This document shows, piece by piece, positions 19,640 to 27,522 of a stretch of 45,264 nucleotides of DNA (position 1 is the first letter of the stretch; each line of letters starts with the position of its first letter). Below the pieces are notes generated by a model that worked only from the letters and a program-made list of their open reading frames with translations, did not search any database and had not been told where the DNA came from. The position numbers and the translations under genes were made by a program. Source of the DNA: Chloroflexota bacterium (lineage in GTDB: Bacteria > Chloroflexota > Anaerolineae > Anaerolineales > UBA4823); contig JAUWPO010000004.1 of NCBI GenBank assembly GCA_030611505.1, forward strand, positions 1-45,264, given 5' to 3'.

Positions 19640-20242
19640 TTAACTCTCTCTCACCAGACGATACGCGGGTGGCAAAAGTTCCCCAAATCCACCCAGGCAG
19701 TCGCGCATTCGAAGGCGCCCTCTTGCCAGACGGCTTTTCACAGTTCCCAATGGCTTCCCAATCGCCTCGCTAGCTTCTCGATAGTCCAAGCCGTGAATAT
19801 CCACCAAAACAACAACTGTCCTGAAATCCATGGGGAGTTTATCCAGACAATGCTGCAGCGCGCGGCTTAGCTCGCTCCGTTCAGTGAACTCTTCGGGTGA
19901 TTCGGCCGGGTCCGCAAGCCATTGAGGAGACTCTATCCTTTCATCTTCCTTGTTCAAAGGTTCCAGAGGTGTAGTGGGACGCCGCTTCTTGCGACGGAGT
20001 TCATCATAACAAACATTCGTAACAATTCGCAACAGCCATGCTTTGAACGAACCCCCGCGGAAAGATTTGAGGTTTTTATAAGCCGAGATAAAAGCATTCT
20101 GGGTTGCATCCTCAGCAGCATCGGATTCCCCCATCAGGCGGTAAGCCTGATGGTAAAGCAAATCCTGGTAAGCCAATACCAGGCGGTTGAAAGAATCCAG
20201 ATCACCCTTACGTGCATCACTGATTAAAGCCAATTCATCCAT
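19640..20242 (-). CDS. ECF-type RNA polymerase sigma factor
   Basis: A 200-residue sigma factor with regions 2 and 4 only. Region 2 includes YRLMGESDAAEDATQNAFIS and FKAWLLRIVTNVCYDELRRKK. Region 4 includes LPMDFRTVVVLVDIHGLDYR followed by the HTH PLGTVKSRLARGRLRMRD. It directs transcription of a specific regulon and forms a pair with the downstream anti-sigma gene. The start ATG at 20242 has no strong Shine-Dalgarno. I could not find a clear promoter or autoregulatory motif. Confidence 0.93.
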   Translation of the reverse strand: MDELALISDARKGDLDSFNRLVLAYQDLLYHQAYRLMGESDAAEDATQNAFISAYKNLKSFRGGSFKAWLLRIVTNVCYDELRRKKRRPTTPLEPLNKEDERIESPQWLADPAESPEEFTERSELSRALQHCLDKLPMDFRTVVVLVDIHGLDYREASEAIGKPLGTVKSRLARGRLRMRDCLGGFGELLPPAYRLVRES

Positions 20243-20380
20243 TTATCATCTCACACGCGCAGCGATAGACGCAAACAGGTAGTGCAAACCAAAAATGGTC
20301 GATCGAATAGACCGTGTGCAAGTGTCCATGCTCACACTATACTATCAAAAAGCCCACAATGGGACAAGGGAAAACACAAG

Positions 20381-20415
20381 TGATTAATTTGTGATAAATT
20401 TGTGTGATAAATTTG
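20381..20415 (+). repeat. Three direct repeats abutting a -35 box
   Basis: TGATTAATTTG (20381-20391), TGATAAATTTG (20392-20402) and TGATAAATTTG (20405-20415) are spaced 11 and 13 bases apart, close to one helical turn. The last repeat ends immediately before the TTGACA. The position, about -70 to -36, fits activator sites or an A/T-rich UP element. Confidence 0.65.
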
Positions 20416-20444
20416 TTGACAACCTATCTTCAAAATGCTACAAT
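20416..20444 (+). promoter_or_regulatory. Near-consensus sigma-70 promoter
   Basis: TTGACA (20416-20421, perfect), a 17-base spacer, and TACAAT (20439-20444, 5 of 6). The expected start is near 20451, which is 332 bases upstream of the malic enzyme ATG. A terminator hairpin follows about 110-140 bases later. It therefore probably drives a short RNA, or a regulated leader of malic enzyme. Confidence 0.8.
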
Positions 20445-20450
20445 CAAACA

Positions 20451-20592
20451 ACTTTCAAAAAACACGGGGTTTTCAACGCGTGAGCTCTTCGATAATGATG
20501 AATATTCAAAAAGTGGAAAAGCATCTGTTTCCACACACAAAAAATCTATTCAATCCGCCCCTGCCGCAGAACACAGTTGTGGCGATTTTTAT
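20451..20592 (+). ncRNA. Candidate small RNA of about 140 nt
   Basis: The span between the strong promoter at 20416 and a hairpin-T-run at 20563-20592 contains no plausible protein. It can fold an internal hairpin, GTGGAAA (20513-20519) with TTTCCAC (20528-20534) and an eight-base loop, and then the terminator hairpin. Read on the minus strand the internal hairpin is followed by TTTTT and could also act as a terminator in that direction. I recognise no known RNA family; the ends do not pair as in 6S RNA. A conditional leader of the malic enzyme gene is the main alternative. Confidence 0.4.
20563..20592 (+). terminator. Intrinsic terminator upstream of malic enzyme
   Basis: GCCGCA (20563-20568) pairs with TGTGGC (20578-20583), including one G-U pair, with a nine-base loop. 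It is followed by GATTTTTATT. The stem is short, so termination may be partial. Confidence 0.5.
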
Positions 20593-20717
20593 TCCTTCTA
20601 ATAACTGTCCACATCGTTTAATCTATTCGCGTTTGGAAACGGACCACAACTATCGGTGTGTCTCGTATTGACCTTCAGATGGTTGACTCGAGTTAGGCGC
20701 TCGGATTGGAGAACTTA

Positions 20718-20744
20718 TTGACATATTAAACCCCCAAACATAAT
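20718..20744 (+). promoter_or_regulatory. Proximal promoter for malic enzyme
   Basis: TTGACA (20718-20723, perfect), a 15-base spacer, and CATAAT (20739-20744, 5 of 6). The start would fall near 20751, giving a leader of about 30 bases that contains CGGAGA before the ATG at 20783. The short spacer lowers confidence. Confidence 0.5.
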
Positions 20745-20782
20745 TTATACCCACCAATGTAATAACAAAACGGAGATAATAA

Positions 20783-22150
20783 ATGACGGCAGAAAAAGAT
20801 AAGCAGCAAGTAGACGTAGATAAACTCCTTGCGAAAGCGAATAAACCTTCCAAGGACGCCATGATCTTGCATCCTCACTATCGCGGCAAGATCGAAACCG
20901 CGCTTAAATGCCCGGTTAGGGATTTCGACGACTTTGCCATCTGGTACACCCCCGGCGTGGCAGCGCCCTGTCGGGCGATCGCGGAAGATCCCGATTTGGT
21001 ATATGAATACACAAATAAATGGAACACCGTGGCGGTCGTCAGCGATGGTACGCGCGTATTAGGTCTGGGAGATATTGGTCCAAAAGCCGGACTACCGGTC
21101 ATGGAAGGGAAAGCCCTTCTATATAAATATTTAGGTGGCATCGACGGCATTCCAATTATGCTGGACACGAAAGATCCAAATAAGATCATCGACACCGTCT
21201 TACTTCTGCAGCCCTCATTCGGCGGCGTCAATTTGGAGGATCTCTCACAACCCAAATGCTTCCGTATCCTCGACACCCTGCGTGAGAAAGCCGAGATACC
21301 TATCTGGCATGACGACCAACAGGGCACGGCAACTGTCACTTTGGCAGGACTGATCAATGCACTCAAGGTGGTCGGCAAAAAGATGAGTGACGTGACCATA
21401 GCATTCATTGGTACTGGGGCGGCTAATGTAGCCTGTTCGCGCCTTATCTTCGGCTGGGGAGCTGATCCCGGACACTGCTTCATGGTGGACAGCAAAGGTA
21501 TCTTAGGTAAACACCGCAAAGATTTAGAAATGCGCAAAGCCGAATATGTCGATAAGTGGCGTCTATGCACGACCACCAACAACGAAGGACGTGAGGGTGG
21601 CATCCCTGAGGCAATGAAGGATGCAGATGTGGTCATCGCCTTATCGCGACCAGGTCCAGATATCTTATTACCAGAATGGATTGAGAAGATGGCCAAAGAC
21701 CCCATAGTTTTTGCATGCGCTAACCCAGTCCCTGAGATTTGGCCTTGGGATGCTAAAAGTGCGGGCGCGGCTGTGGTCGCTACAGGTCGCTCAGATTTCC
21801 CTAACCAAGTAAACAATTCACTCGGATTTCCTGGAATTTTCCGCGGCACTCTCGACGTGCGTGCCCGTACTATCACGGATGAAATGTGCTTCGCAGCCGC
21901 CGAAGCTATGTCGAATCAAATCGGTGATAAGCTCGACGAGGAGCATATATTACCTACCATGGACGATTGGGAAGTATTTCCCCGCGAGGCTGCTGCAGTA
22001 GGGATGAAGGCCCAGGAACAAGGTCTGGCGCGTTTACAAATGAACTATGACGAACTCTTCAATCACGCAGCTAAAATCATCAAGCGCTCACATGAATTGA
22101 CACAAATGATGATGAATATGGGATTCATCGCTGAGGCGCCCGAGGATTAA
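20783..22150 (+). CDS. NAD(P)-dependent malic enzyme
   Basis: A 455-residue malic enzyme that oxidatively decarboxylates malate to pyruvate. The catalytic-tyrosine motif YTPGVAAPCRAIAED, the catalytic-lysine segment DIGPKAGLPVMEGKALLYK, and HDDQQGTATVTLAGL are present. So are the Rossmann loop FIGTGAANVAC and FACANPVPEIWP. It is the short form without a fused phosphotransacetylase domain. It has a GGAGA Shine-Dalgarno. With the following flavoprotein and KorAB it suggests reducing-equivalent and C3/C4 balancing under anaerobic conditions (inference). Confidence 0.93.
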   Translation: MTAEKDKQQVDVDKLLAKANKPSKDAMILHPHYRGKIETALKCPVRDFDDFAIWYTPGVAAPCRAIAEDPDLVYEYTNKWNTVAVVSDGTRVLGLGDIGPKAGLPVMEGKALLYKYLGGIDGIPIMLDTKDPNKIIDTVLLLQPSFGGVNLEDLSQPKCFRILDTLREKAEIPIWHDDQQGTATVTLAGLINALKVVGKKMSDVTIAFIGTGAANVACSRLIFGWGADPGHCFMVDSKGILGKHRKDLEMRKAEYVDKWRLCTTTNNEGREGGIPEAMKDADVVIALSRPGPDILLPEWIEKMAKDPIVFACANPVPEIWPWDAKSAGAAVVATGRSDFPNQVNNSLGFPGIFRGTLDVRARTITDEMCFAAAEAMSNQIGDKLDEEHILPTMDDWEVFPREAAAVGMKAQEQGLARLQMNYDELFNHAAKIIKRSHELTQMMMNMGFIAEAPED

Positions 22151-22238
22151 CACAAACACATTCTAAGGTGTTTATACGATGTGTGATGGAGATCAAACCA
22201 TTTTAAATAGAAGGAAATTACATGATAAGAGGTGAACC

Positions 22239-23144
22239 ATGTACGATTTAATTGTTGTTGGTGGAGGCCCTGCTGGTCTGACTGCTACGATGTACGCCAT
22301 CCGTAAACGGATCAATGTTCTGCTTGTATCCAAAGACCTGGGAGGCAAGACAAACTACAAATTGGGGCTCCCATGGATCAAGGATTATCAGGTCATCCAC
22401 GGTTTAGAGGTTGTCAATAAATTCAGAAGCGAATTGGAGTATCTCGACTTCGCCCGCCATATGGAGCCTGTAGATGAAATCAAGAAGGATGAGGGTGGAT
22501 TTTTAGTCGTGACCAGGGGTGGTGGAGAATTGAAGACCAAAGCCGTCATCATCGCCACTGGTGCAAAGCAACTGCGCCTTAAAGTCCCGGGTGAAAAAGA
22601 ATATATGATGCGCGGGCTTTGTTATTCTGCGCTGAGTTATGCGCCTCTCTTCATCGACCGGACCGTAGTCGTAATCGGTGACGGCGACCTGGCAATGCGT
22701 TCAACAGCAGAATTGGCTACTATCGCTGACCAGGTATACCTGGTCAGCAAATCCAACAGAGAATTGGCCTCGCCATTGGGAAAGAAACTAACAGCGGCTG
22801 ATAATGTCACGGTTCTCGACGGTCATGAGGTTATCGAAGTAAAGGGCGACGATTACGCCAGAAGTGTGATGGTGAAAGGCCCTGACGGAAAAATCTCGGC
22901 AATTGAGGCCGACGGAACGTTTATCGAGATGGCGCTCATTCCCAACTCACAAATGATCGCCGATATGGTTAATCTCGATGACCAGGGAAGAATCGTTGTA
23001 GATTGCGCTAATCACACGAATGTTCCCGGGATTTTTGCTGCCGGTGACATCACATCTGGATTTGCAGAGCAAGTTCTCATTGCCGTAGGGGAAGGAGCAA
23101 AAGCCAGTCTGAGTGCATATGAATACCTGCTGCCAAAATTGTAA
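22239..23144 (+). CDS. Thioredoxin-reductase-like FAD/NAD(P) oxidoreductase lacking CxxC
   Basis: A 301-residue two-dinucleotide-fold flavoprotein. The FAD motif VVGGGPAGLTATMYA is at the N-terminus, an NAD(P) motif VVIGDGDLAMRS is central, and GIFAAGDITSG lies near the C-terminus, as in TrxR. Where TrxR has its redox CxxC this protein reads RGLCYSALSYAPLF, with only one Cys. It therefore should not reduce thioredoxin by the usual route. A ferredoxin-NAD(P) reductase-like role is possible given the neighbouring KorAB, but is inference. It is followed by a strong terminator. Confidence 0.85.
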   Translation: MYDLIVVGGGPAGLTATMYAIRKRINVLLVSKDLGGKTNYKLGLPWIKDYQVIHGLEVVNKFRSELEYLDFARHMEPVDEIKKDEGGFLVVTRGGGELKTKAVIIATGAKQLRLKVPGEKEYMMRGLCYSALSYAPLFIDRTVVVIGDGDLAMRSTAELATIADQVYLVSKSNRELASPLGKKLTAADNVTVLDGHEVIEVKGDDYARSVMVKGPDGKISAIEADGTFIEMALIPNSQMIADMVNLDDQGRIVVDCANHTNVPGIFAAGDITSGFAEQVLIAVGEGAKASLSAYEYLLPKL

Positions 23145-23209
23145 GATGGATTAGGACACGTTTACAGAACTTTGCATTTGACGCTGATCCAAATCAAATG
23201 AATCAGGAG

Positions 23210-23265
23210 AACTGGAGTATTCAGCAGACTCGATAACAGCTGAATACCCCAGTTTCTTCTGTTTT
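23210..23265 (+). terminator. Strong intrinsic terminator after the flavoprotein gene
   Basis: The arms 23210-23225 and 23239-23254 form a 16-base stem with a single mismatch (AACTGG-x-GTATTCAGC with its complement) around a 13-base loop. The tail is TCTTCTGTTTT. It cleanly separates the malic enzyme/flavoprotein unit from the next gene. Confidence 0.85.
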
Positions 23266-23331
23266 GGGCGATCACTGCTCGGGTTGGGTTCGGTCTAATA
23301 AAAGCTGCTGCAATTTGAAGGGCTACAGAAT

Positions 23332-24366
23332 ATGAACGATGTTTTGATGGAACAATTGAATGGGGATCCCCTCCCGTGGTTATTGGAAAATGATCCTCAA
23401 AACCCGGGTGTGCGTTATTTCGCATTACGAGAATTATTGGACACACAACCCGATGATGGTGAGGTACTCGCTGCCCGTGAGAATGTGATGGCGCAAGGTC
23501 CGGTTCCGGTTATTCTGGAAGCACAGGATCCTGACGGGTATTGGGTCGAACCGGGTCCCGGGTATTACCCCAAATACAGGGGCACTGTATGGCAGATCAT
23601 TTCACTGGCACAGCTAGGCGCCGACGGACATGACCTCAGGATAAAAGCCGCTTGCGATTATATCTTGGAGCACGCTCGCTCCAGATACGGCGGAATTAGC
23701 GCCGACGCAAAACCTTCCGGAATGATCCAATGCCTGCAGGGCAACCTTGGAGCAGCTTTGATCGATCTGGGCTGGATGGACGACGAACGACTTATGGAAT
23801 CACTTGATTGGTTGGCGCGCAGCATCACTGGCGAAGGCATTGAACCTGCCGAGAATAAATCAGCCCCAGTACGATACTACCGCAGTGGCATCAGCGGTCC
23901 TGGTTTTACGTGTAGCGCAAACAACCACCTTCCCTGCGCCTGGGGCGCGGTGAAATCGCTGCTCGCCTTGAGTAAAGTGCCTGAGCTAGACCGCACTCCT
24001 CAAATAAAATCAGCGATAGATGAAGGTGTAAGATTTCTTTTCAGCCGCGATCCCGCTATGGCTGATTATCCGATGGGGTACAGCCCAAAACCAAGCCGCA
24101 GTTGGTTCAAATTCGGATTTCATATCGGTTACGTGACGGATGTGTTGCAGAACCTGGAAGCTTTGACCTTATTGGGCTATGGGCAGGACGCACGTCTCCA
24201 ACCCGCACTCGAATTGCTGCTCAGCAAACAAGACAACCTCGGACGTTGGAAGATGGAATACACTTATAATGGAAAGACCTGGGTTGATATAGAGCAGAAA
24301 GGCGTGCCCAGCAAATGGGTTACCCTGCGCGCTCTACGCGTTCTCAAGCGCGCTGCTGGGAGTTGA
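23332..24366 (+). CDS. Alpha/alpha-toroid (prenyltransferase/squalene-cyclase-like repeat) protein
   Basis: A 344-residue soluble protein that looks like a terpenoid-cyclase/prenyltransferase toroid. It has repeated helical pairs with QW-like GxW segments, for example DPDGYWVEPGPGYYPKYRGT (about 65-84) and the C-terminal KQDNLGRWKMEYTYNGK. No DxDD cyclase motif or lipid signal is visible, so catalysis is doubtful. A partial protein at the right edge has a related architecture. The gene follows a terminator. Its stop lies 93 bases before korA. Confidence 0.6.
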   Translation: MNDVLMEQLNGDPLPWLLENDPQNPGVRYFALRELLDTQPDDGEVLAARENVMAQGPVPVILEAQDPDGYWVEPGPGYYPKYRGTVWQIISLAQLGADGHDLRIKAACDYILEHARSRYGGISADAKPSGMIQCLQGNLGAALIDLGWMDDERLMESLDWLARSITGEGIEPAENKSAPVRYYRSGISGPGFTCSANNHLPCAWGAVKSLLALSKVPELDRTPQIKSAIDEGVRFLFSRDPAMADYPMGYSPKPSRSWFKFGFHIGYVTDVLQNLEALTLLGYGQDARLQPALELLLSKQDNLGRWKMEYTYNGKTWVDIEQKGVPSKWVTLRALRVLKRAAGS

Positions 24367-24458
24367 TACTTAACAACATCAAGCTTAAGGATTGCGTTTG
24401 TTTTAAAAAAAAGGCTCTAAAATTATTCGAGGCAAACGGCAGATTAAACAAAAAAACA

Positions 24459-25580
24459 ATGAAAGAATTCATTAGTGGTGCAGAAGTTATCGCACGTGGG
24501 GCAATCCATTCAGGCTGCAACTTCTTCGCCGGTTACCCCATCACACCAGCGACCCCGATTCTGCTTCACATGGTAAATGAAATACCTAAGGTAGGAGGGG
24601 TAGCTATCCAGGCTGAGGATGAGATCGCTTCAATCGGATTTTGCATCGGCGCTGCTATGGCCGGGTCAAGGGTGATGACTGCTACTAGTGGTCCAGGGCT
24701 CAGCCTCTACAGCGAAAATATCGGTCTGGCGATCATGGCGGAAGTGCCTATGGTTATTGTGAATTGCCAGCGAATGGGACCTGCAACAGGCGGTGCGACT
24801 ACCGTCGCCCAGGGAGATATCCAATTCATGCGCTGGGGAACTTCCGGCGGATACCCGCTGATCGTGCTTTCACCGAGCAAGGCATCAGAGTGCTACGGCT
24901 TGACGAAAAGGGCTTTCGACCTTGCCGAACGCTTCAGGGTCCCCGTCTTTCTAGCGACAGATAAGGAGGTTGTGTTAACTCGTACCACGATTGACATCGA
25001 TTCCTACGAACCTTTCCCAGTACGAGAACGAAAAACTTCCCCAGAACATGGTACTTTCACCCCCTACCACTATCAAGAATTATCAGATGTTCCAGCCATG
25101 TCTCCTTTCGGCGGTCCGCACATCGTAAGATTCACGACATCTTCCCACGATGAACAGGGATTTATATCAAAGAAGACCGACGATGTAGGACGTTTAAACG
25201 AACACCTATCTACCAAAATTGAAAATCATCTCGATGAAATCGCCCTGACCAAGGCGGACTTCCAGGACGGAGCCGAAACACTGATCATCAGCTTCGGAAT
25301 AACCTCCTGCTCGGCAGACGAGGCTGTATCCATTGCCCGCCGAAAAGGGATCAAAGTCTCTTCATTGACGATCCATTCTTTATGGCCTGTCCCAGAAAAA
25401 CAGATACGAGATGCAATGGACAGCGTAAAGCGTGTTGTTATCCCCGAACTTAACCTGGGTCAATATCGCCGTGAAATCGAGAGGTTGGCAAACGAAGAGC
25501 AGGACGTGATTGGTGTGCACCGGGTGGATGGAGAATTAATCTCACCTATTGAAATCCTGGATCGTGGAGGCATACTCTAA
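24459..25580 (+). CDS. korA: 2-oxoacid:acceptor oxidoreductase subunit alpha
   Basis: The pyrimidine-binding subunit of a 2-oxoglutarate/2-oxoacid:ferredoxin oxidoreductase. It begins MKEFISGAEVIARGAIHSG with the diagnostic GYPITPATPI at about residues 24-33. QAEDEIASIGFCIGAAMAG, TSGPGLSLYSENIG and the MGPATGGATTVAQGD segment follow. The open frame extends back to 24315 inside the previous gene, but family alignment supports the ATG at 24459, giving 373 residues. It has no fused gamma domain; that appears at the end of the next protein. The gene pair is anaerobic and reversible in CO2-fixing organisms. Confidence 0.9.
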   Translation: MKEFISGAEVIARGAIHSGCNFFAGYPITPATPILLHMVNEIPKVGGVAIQAEDEIASIGFCIGAAMAGSRVMTATSGPGLSLYSENIGLAIMAEVPMVIVNCQRMGPATGGATTVAQGDIQFMRWGTSGGYPLIVLSPSKASECYGLTKRAFDLAERFRVPVFLATDKEVVLTRTTIDIDSYEPFPVRERKTSPEHGTFTPYHYQELSDVPAMSPFGGPHIVRFTTSSHDEQGFISKKTDDVGRLNEHLSTKIENHLDEIALTKADFQDGAETLIISFGITSCSADEAVSIARRKGIKVSSLTIHSLWPVPEKQIRDAMDSVKRVVIPELNLGQYRREIERLANEEQDVIGVHRVDGELISPIEILDRGGIL

Positions 25581-25582
25581 TT

Positions 25583-26899
25583 GTGGTCAAGCTTATCAGT
25601 TATTTAGATGAGGGCATGCTTCCATATCCATTCTGTCCTGGATGTGGTCACAGCCTGATTCTTAACTCTTTGAATAAAGCTTTAATCCAGCTTCAGGTTG
25701 ACCCAGAAGACATCGTAATCGTTTCGGATATCGGGTGCGTAGGACTTTCGGACAAATACTTCATCACAAACACATTTCATGGACTGCACGGCAGGTCTGT
25801 TACGTACGCCACGGGAATCAAGCTCGCCAATCCAGAGCTTAAGGTCATCGTCGTTATGGGTGACGGGGGTTGCGGGATAGGAGGACACCATCTTATTAAC
25901 GCTGCCCGGCGCAACATTGGCGTTACAGTGCTTGTATTTAATAACTTCAACTACGGCATGACCGGGGGAGAGCACTCCGCAACTACACCAACCGGCGCAA
26001 ACACCCCAACTACTCGATACGGCAATCTGGAACGCCCAATGGACATCTGTGGGACGGTCGCAATCAATGGAGCCACATTTGTAGCTCGCACCACTGCATT
26101 TGATAAGAACCTGACAGCCATGATGACAGAAGCAATCCAGCATGACGGTTTCTCCTTAATTGACATTTGGGAACTGTGCACCGCTTATTATGTGCCTAAC
26201 AATCGCATCAGCAAGAGATTATTAGTAGAGACATTATCTACATCTGGATTCTCATCGGGTATCATCCAGAAGGTGACCAGACCTGAATTCAGCCAAGCTT
26301 ATCACGATCAAATGAGGGATCAATTGGGACTTTTGCCCCTCACAGAAAAACCCATTAAACCCAAGTATTCCAATAAAGTCGGGAAGAAAATGAATTGGAT
26401 CGTGGCAGGAGCGGCGGGCAAGAAAATTGGCTCTGCTTCATCAGCATTTTGTCGCGGGGCGGTGCTCTCAGGTTTATGGGCTACTCAGCGAAACGACTAT
26501 ATGATCACGGTAAAATCCGGTTATTCTCTATCGGAAGTGATTATCAGCCCACAAGATATCCAATGCACCACAATACCGAAAGCCGATTTCCTGGTGGTGT
26601 TATTCCCGGAGGGTCTTAAAAAAGTGTTCCCGCACATCCATAAGTTAACAGAGAACGATATTCTTTACATCAATAATAGTCTCTTACCAATTGAAACCCG
26701 CGCAAAGATTATCGGAATGGACTTTCGAAAAACCGGTAAGAAGAAGGAGTTCTGGGCAGTGATGGCGTTAGCTGATATCCTTCGAAACACCAATGTATAC
26801 CCGCTTGAAGCATTTATTGAGGCAGTTACCCAACGTAATGAATTTTCAGATAAAAATTTGGAAGCGATCGAGACCGGCAAAGGACTGCTAAATAAATAG
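25583..26899 (+). CDS. korB: 2-oxoacid:acceptor oxidoreductase beta subunit fused to a gamma-like domain
   Basis: A 438-residue fusion. Residues about 1-255 form the TPP-binding beta subunit, with FCPGCGHSLI (Cys18, Cys21), Cys52 in DIGCVG and Cys199 in WELC, the four cysteines expected for its [4Fe-4S] cluster. The TPP motif GDGGCGIGGHHL ends in NN. From about residue 270 a gamma-like domain follows (WIVAGAAGKKIGSASSAF, then VKSGYSLSEVIIS), but its usual GGQG glycine loop is degenerate. The start is GTG at 25583, two bases after korA. No ferredoxin subunit is nearby. Confidence 0.88.
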   Translation: MVKLISYLDEGMLPYPFCPGCGHSLILNSLNKALIQLQVDPEDIVIVSDIGCVGLSDKYFITNTFHGLHGRSVTYATGIKLANPELKVIVVMGDGGCGIGGHHLINAARRNIGVTVLVFNNFNYGMTGGEHSATTPTGANTPTTRYGNLERPMDICGTVAINGATFVARTTAFDKNLTAMMTEAIQHDGFSLIDIWELCTAYYVPNNRISKRLLVETLSTSGFSSGIIQKVTRPEFSQAYHDQMRDQLGLLPLTEKPIKPKYSNKVGKKMNWIVAGAAGKKIGSASSAFCRGAVLSGLWATQRNDYMITVKSGYSLSEVIISPQDIQCTTIPKADFLVVLFPEGLKKVFPHIHKLTENDILYINNSLLPIETRAKIIGMDFRKTGKKKEFWAVMALADILRNTNVYPLEAFIEAVTQRNEFSDKNLEAIETGKGLLNK

Positions 26900-27028
26900 C
26901 GCAACAGTTACTATTCGAGATGCATCAGCTGGTCTTTTTTTATTGATAACAAGGTTAATAGTAGAATCAAAAAGGGCCACTAGTAAATTTAAATCACCCA
27001 ATAAAGCAAGATTTCAAAGGAGAATGTC

Positions 27029-27514
27029 ATGGAATTCAGCGCTATCTCAATCGAAAAGCCGCTCGAGTTGAATTTTATATTAGGACAAACCCATTTTATT
27101 AAAACAGTCGAAGATGTACACGAAACACTGGTCACTGCAGTCCCGAATATCAAGTTTGGACTGGCATTCTGTGAAGCGTCTGGAAAATGCTTGCTGCGAA
27201 CGAGCGGCACCGATCAAGACTTGATCGAACTGGCGCGAAAAAACGCTCTCGCTATTGGAGCCGGGCACAGCTTTATCCTATTTCTCGGGGAGGGATATTT
27301 CCCAATTAACGTCTTGAATGCTATCAAAATGGTTCCCGAAGTGTGCCATATCTTCTGCGCGACAGCCAACCCTACACAGGTTGTGGTAGTCGAAACCGAT
27401 CAAGGAAGAGGGATCATGGGTGTGGTAGATGGATTTTCTCCCCGAGGTGTTGAGGCTGAAGACGATGTAGTCTGGCGAAAGGACTTCCTGAGGACAATTG
27501 GCTATAAAGCATAA
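27029..27514 (+). CDS. Adenosine-specific kinase family protein
   Basis: A 161-residue protein of the adenosine-specific kinase (DUF355-type) family. It shows the N-terminal KPLELNFILGQTHFIKTVED, FGLAFCEASGKCLLRTSG, and the C-terminal ANPTQVVVVETDQGRGIMG. The family was described from an archaeal adenosine kinase structure and is most frequent in archaea and anaerobic bacteria. It is followed after eight bases by a HypE-like gene, and the two look like an operon. An AAAGGAG Shine-Dalgarno precedes the ATG. Confidence 0.8.
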   Translation: MEFSAISIEKPLELNFILGQTHFIKTVEDVHETLVTAVPNIKFGLAFCEASGKCLLRTSGTDQDLIELARKNALAIGAGHSFILFLGEGYFPINVLNAIKMVPEVCHIFCATANPTQVVVVETDQGRGIMGVVDGFSPRGVEAEDDVVWRKDFLRTIGYKA

Positions 27515-27522
27515 GGGTACGC

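Larger units (their letters stand above)
20243..20782. other. 540-base intergenic region between sigma gene and malic enzyme
   Basis: This gap holds regulatory and probably RNA sequence rather than protein. From left to right on the plus strand there are three direct repeats (20381-20415), a near-consensus promoter (20416-20444), a hairpin (20513-20534) and a terminator hairpin (20563-20592). A second promoter lies close to malic enzyme (20718-20744). The short open frames inside lack ribosome sites, begin upstream of the predicted start point, and resemble no protein. Confidence 0.6.

Noticed and set aside
20451-20592. 6S RNA
   Set aside because: The ends do not pair into the long rod with a central bubble that 6S RNA requires.
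20404-20671. Two short plus-strand open frames in the sigma-malic enzyme gap
   Set aside because: Both begin upstream of the predicted transcription start, have no Shine-Dalgarno and lack any recognisable protein character; the region is better explained as promoter plus RNA.
24315-24458. Upstream extension of korA
   Set aside because: The extra 48 codons overlap the preceding gene and bear no similarity to the KorA N-terminus, which begins at ATG 24459.
26930-26942. T-run after korB as a terminator
   Set aside because: A run of seven Ts is present, but I could not find a stable stem directly before it.
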